Part shown: positions 33,811 to 42,224 of the stretch, one piece after another
Layout: each line of letters opens with the position of its first letter
Position numbering within the stretch: position 1 is the stretch's first letter
Source of the DNA: Mycolicibacterium brisbanense
Lineage (GTDB): Bacteria; Actinomycetota; Actinomycetes; Mycobacteriales; Mycobacteriaceae
Length of the DNA: 64,000 nt
Direction: 5' to 3'
Assembly: GCF_001570425.1 (NCBI RefSeq)
Contig: NZ_BCSX01000040.1
Span: 1 to 64,000 of the forward strand
Notes under the pieces: generated by a model
Told to the model about the DNA's origin: nothing
What the model saw: the letters and a program-made list of their open reading frames with translations, nothing else
Database searches by the model: none
Position numbers and translations under genes: made by a program

Positions 33811-34965
33811 ATGAGTGAACAGCGCAAGTGGCACGGCCTGGCCACAAAAGCCATCCACGCCGGTTACCGTCCCGACCCGGGTACCGGAGCCGTCAACACC
33901 CCGATCTACGCCAGCTCGACCTTCGCCCAGGACGGCGTCGGTGGGTTGCGCGGCGGGTTCGAGTACGCACGCACCGGCAATCCCACCCGCGCCGCGCTCG
34001 AAGCGTCGCTGGCCGCGGTCGAGGAAGCCGACTACGGGCGGGCGTTCAGCTCAGGCATGGCCGCCACCGATTGTGCCCTGCGGGCGGTACTGCGGCCCGG
34101 GGACCACGTCGTGATCCCCGACGACGCCTACGGCGGCACGTTCCGACTCATCGACAAGGTCTTCTCACACTGGGGCATCACTCACACCCCGGCGCCGCTG
34201 TCGGACCTCGACGCCGTCCGTGCGGCGATGACTCCGCGCACCCGGATGATCTGGGTGGAGACGCCCACCAACCCGCTGCTGTCCATCGCCGATATCGCGG
34301 GGATTGTGCAGATCGCCTCGGCATCGGGGGTGAAGGTGTTGGTGGACAACACATTTGCTTCACCGGCATTGCAACAGCCGCTGCTGCTCGGCGCGGATAT
34401 CGTGCTGCACTCCACCACCAAGTACATCGGCGGGCACTCCGACGTGGTGGGTGGTGCGCTGCTGACCAACGACGAGGAACTCGACACGGCATTCGCGTTC
34501 CTACAGAACGGGGCGGGCGCGGTGCCGGGCCCGTTCGACGCGTATCTCACGATGCGCGGGCTCAAGACGCTGGTTCTGCGCATGCGTCAGCACAGTGAAA
34601 ACGCTGCCCTCATCGCCGAATTCCTCGTCGGCCATCCCGCCGTCGAATCGGTGCTGTACCCGGGATTGGAGACACACCCCAACCACGACGTCGCTGCGCG
34701 GCAGATGAGCGGTTTCGGTGGCATGGTGTCGGTCAGGCTGCGCGGCGGCCCGGATGCTGCACGTGAATTGTGCTCGCGCACAGAGATTTTCATCCTCGCT
34801 GAGTCGCTCGGGGGAGTGGAGTCGCTGATCGAGTACCCCGGTGCCATGACGCATGCTTCGACGGCGGGTTCGCAGTTGGAGGTGCCGGACGACCTGGTGC
34901 GGCTGTCGGTCGGTATCGAACATCCCGCCGACCTGCTGGCCGACCTGGAGCAGGCGCTCGCCTGA
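33811..34965 (+). CDS. metB: Cystathionine gamma-synthase
   Basis: 384-aa Cys/Met-metabolism PLP enzyme. Lys204 in HSTTKYIGGHSD forms the Schiff base; SSGMAATD and VETPTNP bind PLP. It makes cystathionine from an acyl-homoserine and cysteine; some actinobacterial members also act as gamma-lyases. In the same neighbourhood as cbs, it links both directions of transsulfuration. No SD precedes the ATG. Confidence 0.9.
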   Translation: MSEQRKWHGLATKAIHAGYRPDPGTGAVNTPIYASSTFAQDGVGGLRGGFEYARTGNPTRAALEASLAAVEEADYGRAFSSGMAATDCALRAVLRPGDHVVIPDDAYGGTFRLIDKVFSHWGITHTPAPLSDLDAVRAAMTPRTRMIWVETPTNPLLSIADIAGIVQIASASGVKVLVDNTFASPALQQPLLLGADIVLHSTTKYIGGHSDVVGGALLTNDEELDTAFAFLQNGAGAVPGPFDAYLTMRGLKTLVLRMRQHSENAALIAEFLVGHPAVESVLYPGLETHPNHDVAARQMSGFGGMVSVRLRGGPDAARELCSRTEIFILAESLGGVESLIEYPGAMTHASTAGSQLEVPDDLVRLSVGIEHPADLLADLEQALA

Positions 34966-34970
34966 TATCG

Positions 34971-35027
34971 CGAGCAGACATAGGGGTTCGCGAACTCCGG
35001 CGTGTCGCGTACCGCAGTGTCTGCTCG
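34971..35027. repeat. 57-bp dispersed hairpin repeat, copy B
   Basis: Ends CGAGCAGAC (34971-34979) and GTCTGCTCG (35019-35027) are perfect inverted repeats, extended by outer CG/CG. Same length and about 79% identity to the copy at 9794-9850. It starts 6 nt after metB and lies between convergent genes. Confidence 0.7.
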
Positions 35028-35082
35028 CGGGGAAGGTGACCTGACGCGGGGCAGGTGACCTGTCGCGGGGGAAGGTGACTAG
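35026..35082. repeat. Three 19-bp tandem repeats
   Basis: Three units of the type CGCGGGGCAGGTGACCTGT run from 35026 to 35082 and reach into the stop codon of the GPP34-like gene. Probably a slippage-derived array. Confidence 0.6.
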
Positions 35083-35744
35083 CTCGTCAAGGCTGGGCGC
35101 AGGGTCGACGTCGTCACTGCCAGGTTCATCTCGGGTAACCCGGCGGCGGTGTCGTCGATCCATGCGCCCGTGGTGATTTCGGTTGCCCGGGCATGCACCC
35201 AGCGCCAGCCCCGCTCGTTGAGGCTGAGCACGGCGCCAAGCCCGTCGACCGCGTGCAGCAAGCAGATGATGGCGGCGATCGTCGGCGCCGGGCTCTGCCC
35301 GTCGAACAACGCGCCCAGCAGCGCTGCGCGGGCCAACCCGGCACGTTCCCGATTGGCCAGCGGCCAGCAGTATGTGGCGCGAAAACCCTTGCCCGGCATG
35401 CGAACCCGGTGGATCTGGCCAGTTTTCTCCAGGTGCAGTTCAAGCGCGGGCTGGGTTGACTTGCCGAGCTTGGCCAGCGCCGACTCAGGCGAAAGCGGAC
35501 GTCGCCGCAACAGCTGGAATGCCGGGTCGGTGACCGGATCGGCCGGCCAATTGCCTTCGAGGGCGATCAGCAGACCCGGCTCGATGGGCTCGTCGGCCAG
35601 TGCCGGACGGATCCGGCAGGCGTAGGCAAGGTCGAGGAGGACGGCGGCGGCCAAGACTCGTTCACGGCGCCGCCGGTCCAGACCAGGCTGCGCGGAGGCA
35701 TTGTCCAGCAACAGCAGAAAGAGATCTTCGGCGATTTGCGCCAT
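35079..35744 (-). CDS. GPP34 (GOLPH3/VPS74-like) family protein
   Basis: 221-aa all-alpha protein. The N-terminus IAEDLFLLLLD and later LALEGNWPADP, CLLHAVDGLGAVL fit the GPP34 family, whose eukaryotic members bind PI4P at the Golgi. The actinobacterial proteins have no established role. TACAGT on the minus strand (35752-35757) is 7 nt before the ATG, again leaderless. Stands between convergent metB and greA. Confidence 0.8.
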   Translation of the reverse strand: MAQIAEDLFLLLLDNASAQPGLDRRRRERVLAAAVLLDLAYACRIRPALADEPIEPGLLIALEGNWPADPVTDPAFQLLRRRPLSPESALAKLGKSTQPALELHLEKTGQIHRVRMPGKGFRATYCWPLANRERAGLARAALLGALFDGQSPAPTIAAIICLLHAVDGLGAVLSLNERGWRWVHARATEITTGAWIDDTAAGLPEMNLAVTTSTLRPALTS

Positions 35745-35780
35745 TGCCCCGACTGTAGTGCTTCCCCCGCGAGCCGTACG

Positions 35781-36275
35781 TTACGAGTGGTACGGCTCAG
35801 CGCTGACGAGCGTGACCTTGACGGTGTTGCCGTTGGGCACGGTGTAGGTGCGGGTCTCGCCGACCTTGGCGTCGATCAGGGCCCCACCCAGTGGCGAGTT
35901 GGGCGAGTACACCTCGAGCTTGCCGTCGCTGATGCCCTCCTGGCGGGTGGCGATCAGGAACGTCTCGGTGTCGCTCTTGTCGTCGTCGTAGTAGACCTTG
36001 ACCACCGAACCGGGCAGCGCAACGCCGGACTGCTTGGGGGCCTCGCCCACCTTGGCGTTGTTGAGCAGTTCCTGCAGCTGGCGGATGCGGGCCTCCTGCT
36101 GGCCCTGCTCTTCGCGGGCAGCGTGGTAGCCGCCGTTCTCGCGCAGATCGCCCTCTTCGCGGCGGTCGTTGATCTCGGCGGCGATGATCGGCCGGTTCGC
36201 GATCAGCTGATCCAGTTCGGCCTTCAGCCGGTCGAAAGCTTCCTGGGTGAGCCAGGTGACCTGGGTGTCGGTCAT
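35781..36275 (-). CDS. greA: Transcription elongation factor GreA
   Basis: 164-aa GreA. The N-terminal coiled coil (residues 10-75) carries the acidic tip NDRREEGDLRENGGYHAA that reaches the RNA polymerase active site to stimulate transcript cleavage; the C-terminal FKBP-like domain follows (VVKVYYDDDKSDTETFLI). An AGGAG SD precedes the ATG. A large inverted-repeat structure lies 60-135 nt upstream. Confidence 0.95.
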   Translation of the reverse strand: MTDTQVTWLTQEAFDRLKAELDQLIANRPIIAAEINDRREEGDLRENGGYHAAREEQGQQEARIRQLQELLNNAKVGEAPKQSGVALPGSVVKVYYDDDKSDTETFLIATRQEGISDGKLEVYSPNSPLGGALIDAKVGETRTYTVPNGNTVKVTLVSAEPYHS

Positions 36276-36335
36276 GTCTTCGCGCTCCTGTCGTTGTTGC
36301 CTCGCATGCGAAAGCCTCGGTTTCGGGCCGGGAGT

Positions 36336-36409
36336 GTTCCGCGTGTATTGCCGCTAGCGCAAGTGATTTCTGCGGGCTAATGCAGCAATACACGGCCCCA
36401 GCGCGGAAC
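36336..36409 (-). other. Two-tier inverted-repeat structure upstream of greA
   Basis: Outer arms GTTCCGCG (36336-36343) and CGCGGAAC (36402-36409) enclose inner arms TGTATTGC (36344-36351) and GCAATACA (36385-36392). The arms are continuous on one side and separated by a 9-nt bulge on the other, leaving a 33-nt loop. It may be a structured greA leader RNA or the terminator of the gene at 36491. It occupies the centre of the 36276-36490 spacer. Confidence 0.5.
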
Positions 36410-36490
36410 CGTGTATCCGACCAGCTTAGCACCGAACAGACAGCCGATCTTCATGTATTCGCAGTTCGGCGTTTGTTGCGGCGGCTCAAA

Positions 36491-36913
36491 TCAAGGCGCT
36501 ACCAGGTACGATGGCACGTCCGTCCCACAGCCGTAGACATCACCGACGACGGGCGGTTTGCTCGATTTCACCACCGCGGTGACCTGAACCGTATTCTGCG
36601 TCGAAGGACCCACCAGGATTTCGCGCCTGCCGGTCTCCCCGCCGTCGATCGAACGGGCCCGCACTATGCAGACCACCGGCCGCGACGGGTCAGGACGGGT
36701 CACCCCGATGGTCACCGAGACGGTGTCGTCGCCGACCAACTCGTAGGCTGTGAGCTCGCCTTTCACGTCGTTGTTGGCGAATTTGTGCCATGCGGCGACC
36801 GCGAGAGCGACGCCGGCCACCACCACGAGAGCGACGAGGGCGGCAAGGATCCAGCGACGGTTCCGGCGGGGCATGGACTGCCGTCCGTACCGGGCGGCGG
36901 GGCGTTCGATCAT
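36491..36913 (-). CDS. DUF4307-type membrane protein (Rv1081c-like)
   Basis: 140-aa protein with one N-terminal membrane helix (WILAALVALVVVAGVALAVA) and an extracytoplasmic beta-rich domain with two cysteines (VVCIVRARS, YGCGTDVPS). The position between greA and mca matches Rv1081c. Its function is unknown. The -10 TATAGT on the minus strand (36924-36929) is 10 nt before the ATG. Divergent from mca. Confidence 0.75.
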   Translation of the reverse strand: MIERPAARYGRQSMPRRNRRWILAALVALVVVAGVALAVAAWHKFANNDVKGELTAYELVGDDTVSVTIGVTRPDPSRPVVCIVRARSIDGGETGRREILVGPSTQNTVQVTAVVKSSKPPVVGDVYGCGTDVPSYLVAP

Positions 36914-37003
36914 CAGAACTGGAACTATAGGCGGGGACAGCCTTCGGCCAACCGGCGCAGGCATTGGATTACACAAGAGGTCGCCGTAGTTAGATGAGAC
37001 GAA

Positions 37004-37870
37004 ATGAGTGAACTGCGGTTGATGGCGGTGCACGCCCACCCGGACGACGAGTCCAGCAAGGGTGCGGCGACCACCGCGCGCTATGCGGCCAAAGGTGTGC
37101 GCGTCATGGTTGTCACACTGACCGGCGGCGAGCGCGGAGACATTCTGAACCCGGCGATGGACATCCCGGAGGTGCACGGCCGGATCGCCGAAGTCCGGCG
37201 CGACGAGATGGCCAAGGCCGCCGAGATCCTCGGCGTCGAGCACCACTGGCTGGGCTTCGTCGACTCCGGACTACCCGAGGGGGACCCGCTGCCGCCACTG
37301 CCGGAAGGTTGCTTCGGCCTGGTGCCCCTCGAAGAGCCGGTGTCCCGGCTGGTGCGGGTGATCCGCGAGTTCAAGCCGCACGTGATGACCACGTACGACG
37401 AGAACGGCGGATATCCGCACCCCGACCACATCCGCTGCCACCAGGTGTCGGTCGCCGCATACGAGGCCGCCGCCGACTACATGCAGTTCCGCGATGCCGG
37501 TGACCCCTGGAGTGTATCCAAGCTGTACTACAACCACGGGTTCCTGCGGGAGCGCATGCAACTGCTGCAGGACGAGTTCGCCAAGAACGGCCAGGAGGGT
37601 CCGTTCGCCAAATGGCTCGAGCATTGGGATCCCGAGCACGACGCGTTCGCGGGCCGGGTCACCACCCGGATCGAATGTTCGGAGTACTTCAGCCAGCGTG
37701 ACGACGCGCTGCGTGCACATGCCACCCAGATCGACCCCAACGGTCACTTCTTCCACGCGCCGATCGAATGGCAGCAGCGGTTGTGGCCGACCGAGGAGTT
37801 CGAGCTGGCCCGGTCCCGGGTGCCGGTGAGCCTGCCCGAGGATGATCTGTTCAGTGGGATTGAAAAGTGA
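37004..37870 (+). CDS. mca: Mycothiol S-conjugate amidase
   Basis: 288-aa LmbE-family zinc amidase. Zinc ligands His12, Asp15 (HAHPDDES) and His142 (PHPDH) are present. It splits mycothiol S-conjugates into a mercapturic acid for export and GlcN-Ins, detoxifying electrophiles. Length and the WLGFVDSGLPEGDPLPPLP segment separate it from MshB. TTAGAT lies 8 nt before the ATG. Its stop overlaps the next gene's start. Confidence 0.95.
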   Translation: MSELRLMAVHAHPDDESSKGAATTARYAAKGVRVMVVTLTGGERGDILNPAMDIPEVHGRIAEVRRDEMAKAAEILGVEHHWLGFVDSGLPEGDPLPPLPEGCFGLVPLEEPVSRLVRVIREFKPHVMTTYDENGGYPHPDHIRCHQVSVAAYEAAADYMQFRDAGDPWSVSKLYYNHGFLRERMQLLQDEFAKNGQEGPFAKWLEHWDPEHDAFAGRVTTRIECSEYFSQRDDALRAHATQIDPNGHFFHAPIEWQQRLWPTEEFELARSRVPVSLPEDDLFSGIEK

Positions 37871-38172
37871 TGGACACCCTGACGGCCGTCGTGACGTTTC
37901 TGGCCGACGAGCCCCGCAACACCGGACCGGATTTCGGTAAGGCCAGCCCGTTCGGCCTCCTGATCACGGTGGCGCTGCTGGTCGGGACGTTCGCCCTGGT
38001 CTGGTCGATGAACCGGCACCTGCGCAGGCTGCCGGAATCGTTCGACCCTGAGCATCCCGAGCCGGACCAGGCCGTCGACGACGGTACGGTGGAGACCACG
38101 GAAGACGAACAATCCGACGACACCTCGGAGGAGAGATCCGACGACCGCCAGCCCCGTGAGTCCGGGGGGTAA
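37870..38172 (+). CDS. Small membrane protein with an acidic tail (Rv1083-like)
   Basis: 100-aa protein with one membrane helix (FGLLITVALLVGTFALVWSM) followed by a very acidic, disordered C-terminus (rich in Glu and Asp from about residue 55). ATG 37870 overlaps the mca stop (ATGA), so it is translationally coupled to mca. Function unknown; conserved next to mca in mycobacteria. Confidence 0.75.
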   Translation: MDTLTAVVTFLADEPRNTGPDFGKASPFGLLITVALLVGTFALVWSMNRHLRRLPESFDPEHPEPDQAVDDGTVETTEDEQSDDTSEERSDDRQPRESGG

Positions 38173-40165
38173 CACCCTCGCGGGGGCCACCAGCCCCTAC
38201 CTGCGCCAGCACGCCGACAATCCGGTGCACTGGCGACAGTGGTCGGCCGAGGCACTGGCAGAGGCGGCCGCACGCGACGTCCCGATCTTGTTGTCGATCG
38301 GCTACGCGGCATGTCATTGGTGCCATGTGATGGCCCATGAATCCTTCGAGGATCCCGAGGTTGCGGCTGCGGCGAACGACGGATTCGTCTGTATCAAGGT
38401 CGACCGCGAGGAACGCCCCGACCTCGACGCCGTCTACATGAACGCGACCGTGGCGTTGACCGGGCAGGGCGGCTGGCCGATGACATGCTTCCTGACCCCT
38501 GACGGGCGGCCGTTCTTCTGCGGTACCTATTACCCGAAGCTGGGTTTCCTGCAGCTGCTGGCGGCGGTGGCCGAGACCTGGCGCGACCGCCGAGACGAGG
38601 TCGAGCGGGCGTCGGAGCAGATCGCGACGGAGCTGCGGTCGATGTCGGCCGGGCTGCCCGGTGGTGGTGCGCCGGTGGGACCCGAACTGTGCGATCACGC
38701 GGTGGCCGCGGTGCTGCGCGACGAGGACACCGCGCACGGCGGATTCGGCAAGGCGCCGAAGTTCCCGCCGTCCGCGCTTCTGGAAGGCCTGCTGCGGCAT
38801 TACGAACGCACGGGATCCGACGCGACGCTGCAGGCGGTCGCACGCACCGGTGCGGCCATGGCCCGCGGCGGCATCTACGACCAGCTGGCAGGCGGGTTCG
38901 CCCGGTACAGCGTGGATCCGTACTGGGTGGTGCCGCACTTCGAGAAGATGCTCTACGACAACGCGTTGCTGCTGCGGGCGTATGCGCACTGGGCGCGGCG
39001 CACCGGTGATCTGTTGGCGCGCAGGGTGGCCGATGAGACGGCGGGCTTCATCATTGCCGGGCTCGGGGCCGCCGGGATGTTCACGTCCTCACTGGACGCG
39101 GATGCGGCCGGTCGCGAGGGCCTGACGTATGTGTGGACGCCCGGTGAATTGGCCGAAGTGCTCGGTGACGACGACGGAGATTGGGCGGCTTCGGTTTTCG
39201 CTGTCACCGCCGACGGGACCTTCGAGCACGGCGCGTCGGTGCTGCAGCTGCCCGTCGACCCCGACGACGCCGCCCGGTTCGCATGCGTGCGCTCGAAGTT
39301 GTTGGCGCACCGCGGTTCCCGTCCGCAACCCGCACGCGACGACAAGGTGGTCACGGCGTGGAACGGGCTGGCCATCACCGCGTTGGCCGAAGCCACGGTG
39401 GCCTTGGACAACCCCGAATACCTCACTGCCGCTTCAGAATGCGCACGCCGGCTGCTGGACCTGCACGTCGTCGAAGGGCGGCTCCGCCGGGCGAGCCTCG
39501 GCGGCCGGGTGGGGGACAGCGCGGCGATCCTCGAGGACTACGCCGCACTGGTGACCGGGCTGCTGACGCTGTATCAGCTCACCGGATTGTGGCTACCGGA
39601 GGCGCTGGGGCTGCTGGACACCGCACTGCGTCACTACGCCGATCCGCAACGGCCGGGGCGCTGGTTCGACACCGCCGACGACGCCGAGCAGCTCATGGTG
39701 CGGCCCGCCGACCCCGTCGACGGCGCAACGCCGTCGGGTGCGTCGCTCATCGCGGAGGCGCTGCAACTCGCTGCGCATCTGACCGCGTCGGAGACCTACG
39801 CGGCGGCCGCGCAGGACACGCTGGCTTCGGCGACACCGATCCTGGCTCGGGCGCCCCGCTCGGGTGGACACTGGCTGACGGTGGGCGAGGCGCAGATCCG
39901 TGGCCCTATCCAGGTCGCGGTGGCGTGCGACGCGTCGTCAGCCGAATTGCTCACCGCCGCACGCGCGCTGGCGCCGGGCGGGGCCATCGTCGTCGGCGGC
40001 CCAGCGAACTCGTCCACCTTGCTGGAAGGACGTGACCGGGTCGACGGAGCCGACGCGGCGTACGTGTGCCGCGGCCGCGTGTGCGACCTGCCCGTCACCA
40101 CGGTCGGGGATCTCGCAGTCTCACTGGCCGGTCAACCCGAGGACGGCCGACGCGGTGCCGTGTAG
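38156..40165 (+). CDS. Thioredoxin-domain/DUF255 protein (YyaL/spermatogenesis-associated 20 type)
   Basis: 669-aa protein. The N-terminal thioredoxin-like domain (1-165) contains YAACHWCHVMAHES with the CxxC pair Cys53/Cys56. A six-hairpin-like alpha/alpha barrel follows (GFGKAPKFPPSALLEGLLRH, then FYDNALLLRAY-type repeats). Its function is unknown; proposed as redox or sugar-processing. The GTG start overlaps the preceding gene by 17 nt. Matches Rv1084. Confidence 0.85.
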   Translation: MSPGGNTLAGATSPYLRQHADNPVHWRQWSAEALAEAAARDVPILLSIGYAACHWCHVMAHESFEDPEVAAAANDGFVCIKVDREERPDLDAVYMNATVALTGQGGWPMTCFLTPDGRPFFCGTYYPKLGFLQLLAAVAETWRDRRDEVERASEQIATELRSMSAGLPGGGAPVGPELCDHAVAAVLRDEDTAHGGFGKAPKFPPSALLEGLLRHYERTGSDATLQAVARTGAAMARGGIYDQLAGGFARYSVDPYWVVPHFEKMLYDNALLLRAYAHWARRTGDLLARRVADETAGFIIAGLGAAGMFTSSLDADAAGREGLTYVWTPGELAEVLGDDDGDWAASVFAVTADGTFEHGASVLQLPVDPDDAARFACVRSKLLAHRGSRPQPARDDKVVTAWNGLAITALAEATVALDNPEYLTAASECARRLLDLHVVEGRLRRASLGGRVGDSAAILEDYAALVTGLLTLYQLTGLWLPEALGLLDTALRHYADPQRPGRWFDTADDAEQLMVRPADPVDGATPSGASLIAEALQLAAHLTASETYAAAAQDTLASATPILARAPRSGGHWLTVGEAQIRGPIQVAVACDASSAELLTAARALAPGGAIVVGGPANSSTLLEGRDRVDGADAAYVCRGRVCDLPVTTVGDLAVSLAGQPEDGRRGAV

Positions 40166-40168
40166 CCT
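40163..40168 (+). promoter_or_regulatory. -10 hexamer TAGCCT formed by a stop codon, upstream of the isomerase
   Basis: The stop TAG of the DUF255 gene plus CCT makes TAGCCT, exactly 7 nt before the isomerase ATG at 40176. This predicts a leaderless transcript. Confidence 0.5.
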
Positions 40169-40175
40169 CGCGGCC

Positions 40176-40550
40176 ATGCCGAACGTCGAGCACATCACCC
40201 AGACCGTCAACCGCTATCTCGAGCTGGTCGCCAACGGAAGTGCTGATGAGATCGCCGAACTCTACGCGGACGACGCGACTGTCGAGGACCCGGTGGGCGG
40301 CGGCGAGGTGCACATCGGGCGGGCCGCCATCCGCGGGTTCTACGCCAACGTGGAGAACATCAAGAGCAAGACCGAGCTGGTGACCCTGCGGGTGGCCGGC
40401 CACGAAGCCGCGTTCCATTTCCGGCTCACATTGGACTTCGGCACCAGCGGCATGCGGATCGAGCCCATAGACGTCATGGTGTTCGACGCCGACGGCAAGA
40501 TCTCTGCGATGAAGGCCTACTGGTCTCCGGCTGACACCGTCAAGCTGTAG
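40176..40550 (+). CDS. Steroid delta-isomerase (ketosteroid isomerase)
   Basis: 124-aa SnoaL-fold protein. Tyr14 (VNRYLEL), Asp38 (TVEDPVG) and Asp99 (EPIDVMVF) fall at the same numbers as the catalytic triad of Comamonas testosteroni ketosteroid isomerase, and the length is nearly the same (125 aa there). It should move the delta-5 double bond of 3-ketosteroids to delta-4. The context is otherwise core genes. Convergent with the hemolysin III gene, 8 nt apart. Confidence 0.85.
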   Translation: MPNVEHITQTVNRYLELVANGSADEIAELYADDATVEDPVGGGEVHIGRAAIRGFYANVENIKSKTELVTLRVAGHEAAFHFRLTLDFGTSGMRIEPIDVMVFDADGKISAMKAYWSPADTVKL

Positions 40551-40558
40551 GCCGGGGC

Positions 40559-41356
40559 TCAGAACACCGCGAACCACATGGCGATGTAGTGGCAGATCGC
40601 CGCCACCGCCGTGCAGGCGTGGAAGAACTCGTGATGGCCGAACGTCGTCGGCCAGGGGTTTGGCCATTTCAGTGCGTACAGCACGCCACCGATGCTGTAC
40701 AGGGCACCGCCGACGATCAGCAGTACCACCGCTGCCACACCTGCGCCGTTCATGATCGGGCCGATGAACCAGGCCGCCACCCAGCCCAGCAGGATGTACA
40801 GCGGTACACCCAGCCAGCGGGGTGCCGACGGCCAGAACATCTTCAGCAGCACACCCGCGATGGCCCCGCCCCAGACGATCCAGAACAGCACCATGCCTTT
40901 GGATTCCGGAAGCGCCAGCAACGCGAACGGGGTGTAGCTGCCCGCGATGAAGATGAAGATCATCGAATGATCCGCGCGCTTCATCCATTTGCGCGCGTTG
41001 GCCGACTTCCAGTTCACGCGGTGATACGTGCCGCTGACCGTGAACATCGCCACGATGGTGAAGGTGTAGAGCAGAGTCGCCAAACCGGCGCGGGTGGATT
41101 CGACCGACCACGACACCGACACCAATGCGGCGCCGGCGATGAACGCGACGACCGCCGAGTAGACGTGAATCCAGCCGCGAGCGCGTGGCTTGCCGAGGAA
41201 CTGTGCGACACCGTCGGCAACCGCGGCGGGCAGATCTTCGGCGGGCCGGTTCACTGCTGCCGCTGAGCGGTAGGGCTTGGTGGCATCGATCGGCGGGGCC
41301 TGATCGGTGCTCGTCGCGTCCGCGGTCATATTGGAGCTCCTCGCGTCCGCGGTCAT
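40559..41356 (-). CDS. Hemolysin III / adiponectin-receptor-like membrane protein (Rv1085c-like)
   Basis: 265-aa protein with a polar N-terminus (1-60) and seven membrane helices. The metal-binding motifs of the family are present: GTYHRVNWK, then ADHSMIFIFIAGSYTPF and FGHHEFFHACTAVAA with conserved His. ATG 41356 has the strong SD GGAGG; an in-frame ATG at 41329 has its own GAGGAG and the same next codons, a small internal duplication. True hemolytic activity is unproven for the family. Confidence 0.85.
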   Translation of the reverse strand: MTADARSSNMTADATSTDQAPPIDATKPYRSAAAVNRPAEDLPAAVADGVAQFLGKPRARGWIHVYSAVVAFIAGAALVSVSWSVESTRAGLATLLYTFTIVAMFTVSGTYHRVNWKSANARKWMKRADHSMIFIFIAGSYTPFALLALPESKGMVLFWIVWGGAIAGVLLKMFWPSAPRWLGVPLYILLGWVAAWFIGPIMNGAGVAAVVLLIVGGALYSIGGVLYALKWPNPWPTTFGHHEFFHACTAVAAICHYIAMWFAVF

Positions 41357-41411
41357 CTCACCTCCGTTAACAGCGATGGGTTCCCTGGCTATGACAGTAG
41401 TCTGGATTCTC

Positions 41412-42203
41412 GTGGACATCATTCCCCCGCGCCTCAAAGAACCGGCCTACCGGCTCTACGAGATGCGGTTGCGTCAGGAGTTGGCGCAGTCCAAAGCCCA
41501 ACTGCCCCGCCATATCGCGGTTCTGTGCGACGGCAACCGGCGGTGGGCGCGTGAGACAGGTCACGACGACGTCAGCATCGGCTATCGCATGGGCGCGGCC
41601 AAGATCGCCGAGATGCTGCGGTGGTGTCAGGCCGCAGGCATCGAGATGGCGACGGTGTACCTGCTTTCCACCGAGAACCTGCAACGCGACCCCGAAGAGT
41701 TGTCCGGGCTGATCGAGATCATCACCGACGTGGTCGAGGAGATCTGCGCGCCGGTCAACAAGTGGAGCGTGCGCACGGTCGGCGATCTGTCGTTGCTCGG
41801 CGACGAACCGGCCCGCCGGTTGCGTGAGGCAGTGGAGAGCACCAACGGCAACGGCGGCAAGTTCCACGTCAACGTGGCGGTGGCCTACGGCGGCAGGCAG
41901 GAGATCGTCGACGCCGTGCGGTCACTGCTCAACAAAGAGCTGGCCAACGGCGCCACCGCCGAGCAGCTCATCGATGCCGTCACCGTCGAGGGCATCTCGG
42001 AGAACCTCTACACCTCGGGCCAACCCGATCCCGATCTGGTCATCCGGACCTCGGGGGAGCAGCGGTTGAGCGGATTCCTGTTGTGGCAGAGCGCCTATTC
42101 GGAGATGTGGTTCACCGAGGCGTACTGGCCCGCGTTTCGGCGCGTGGACTTCCTGCGCGCGCTGCGTGATTACACCGCGAGGCACCGCCGCTTCGGCAAG
42201 TAG
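41412..42203 (+). CDS. uppS: Short-chain (Z)-isoprenyl diphosphate synthase (Rv1086-like)
   Basis: 263-aa cis-prenyltransferase. The P-loop motif LCDGNRRWAR holds the catalytic Asp40; TENLQRDPEEL and RTSGEQRLSGFLLWQSAYSE are signature regions. It matches M. tuberculosis Rv1086, the (Z)-farnesyl diphosphate synthase that feeds decaprenyl phosphate synthesis for the cell wall. The frame is open upstream, but GTG 41412 aligns with the Rv1086 start, and TAGTCT (41398-41403) is 8 nt before it. Confidence 0.9.
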   Translation: MDIIPPRLKEPAYRLYEMRLRQELAQSKAQLPRHIAVLCDGNRRWARETGHDDVSIGYRMGAAKIAEMLRWCQAAGIEMATVYLLSTENLQRDPEELSGLIEIITDVVEEICAPVNKWSVRTVGDLSLLGDEPARRLREAVESTNGNGGKFHVNVAVAYGGRQEIVDAVRSLLNKELANGATAEQLIDAVTVEGISENLYTSGQPDPDLVIRTSGEQRLSGFLLWQSAYSEMWFTEAYWPAFRRVDFLRALRDYTARHRRFGK

Positions 42204-42224
42204 GCGCGTGCCACACTGGGATTC

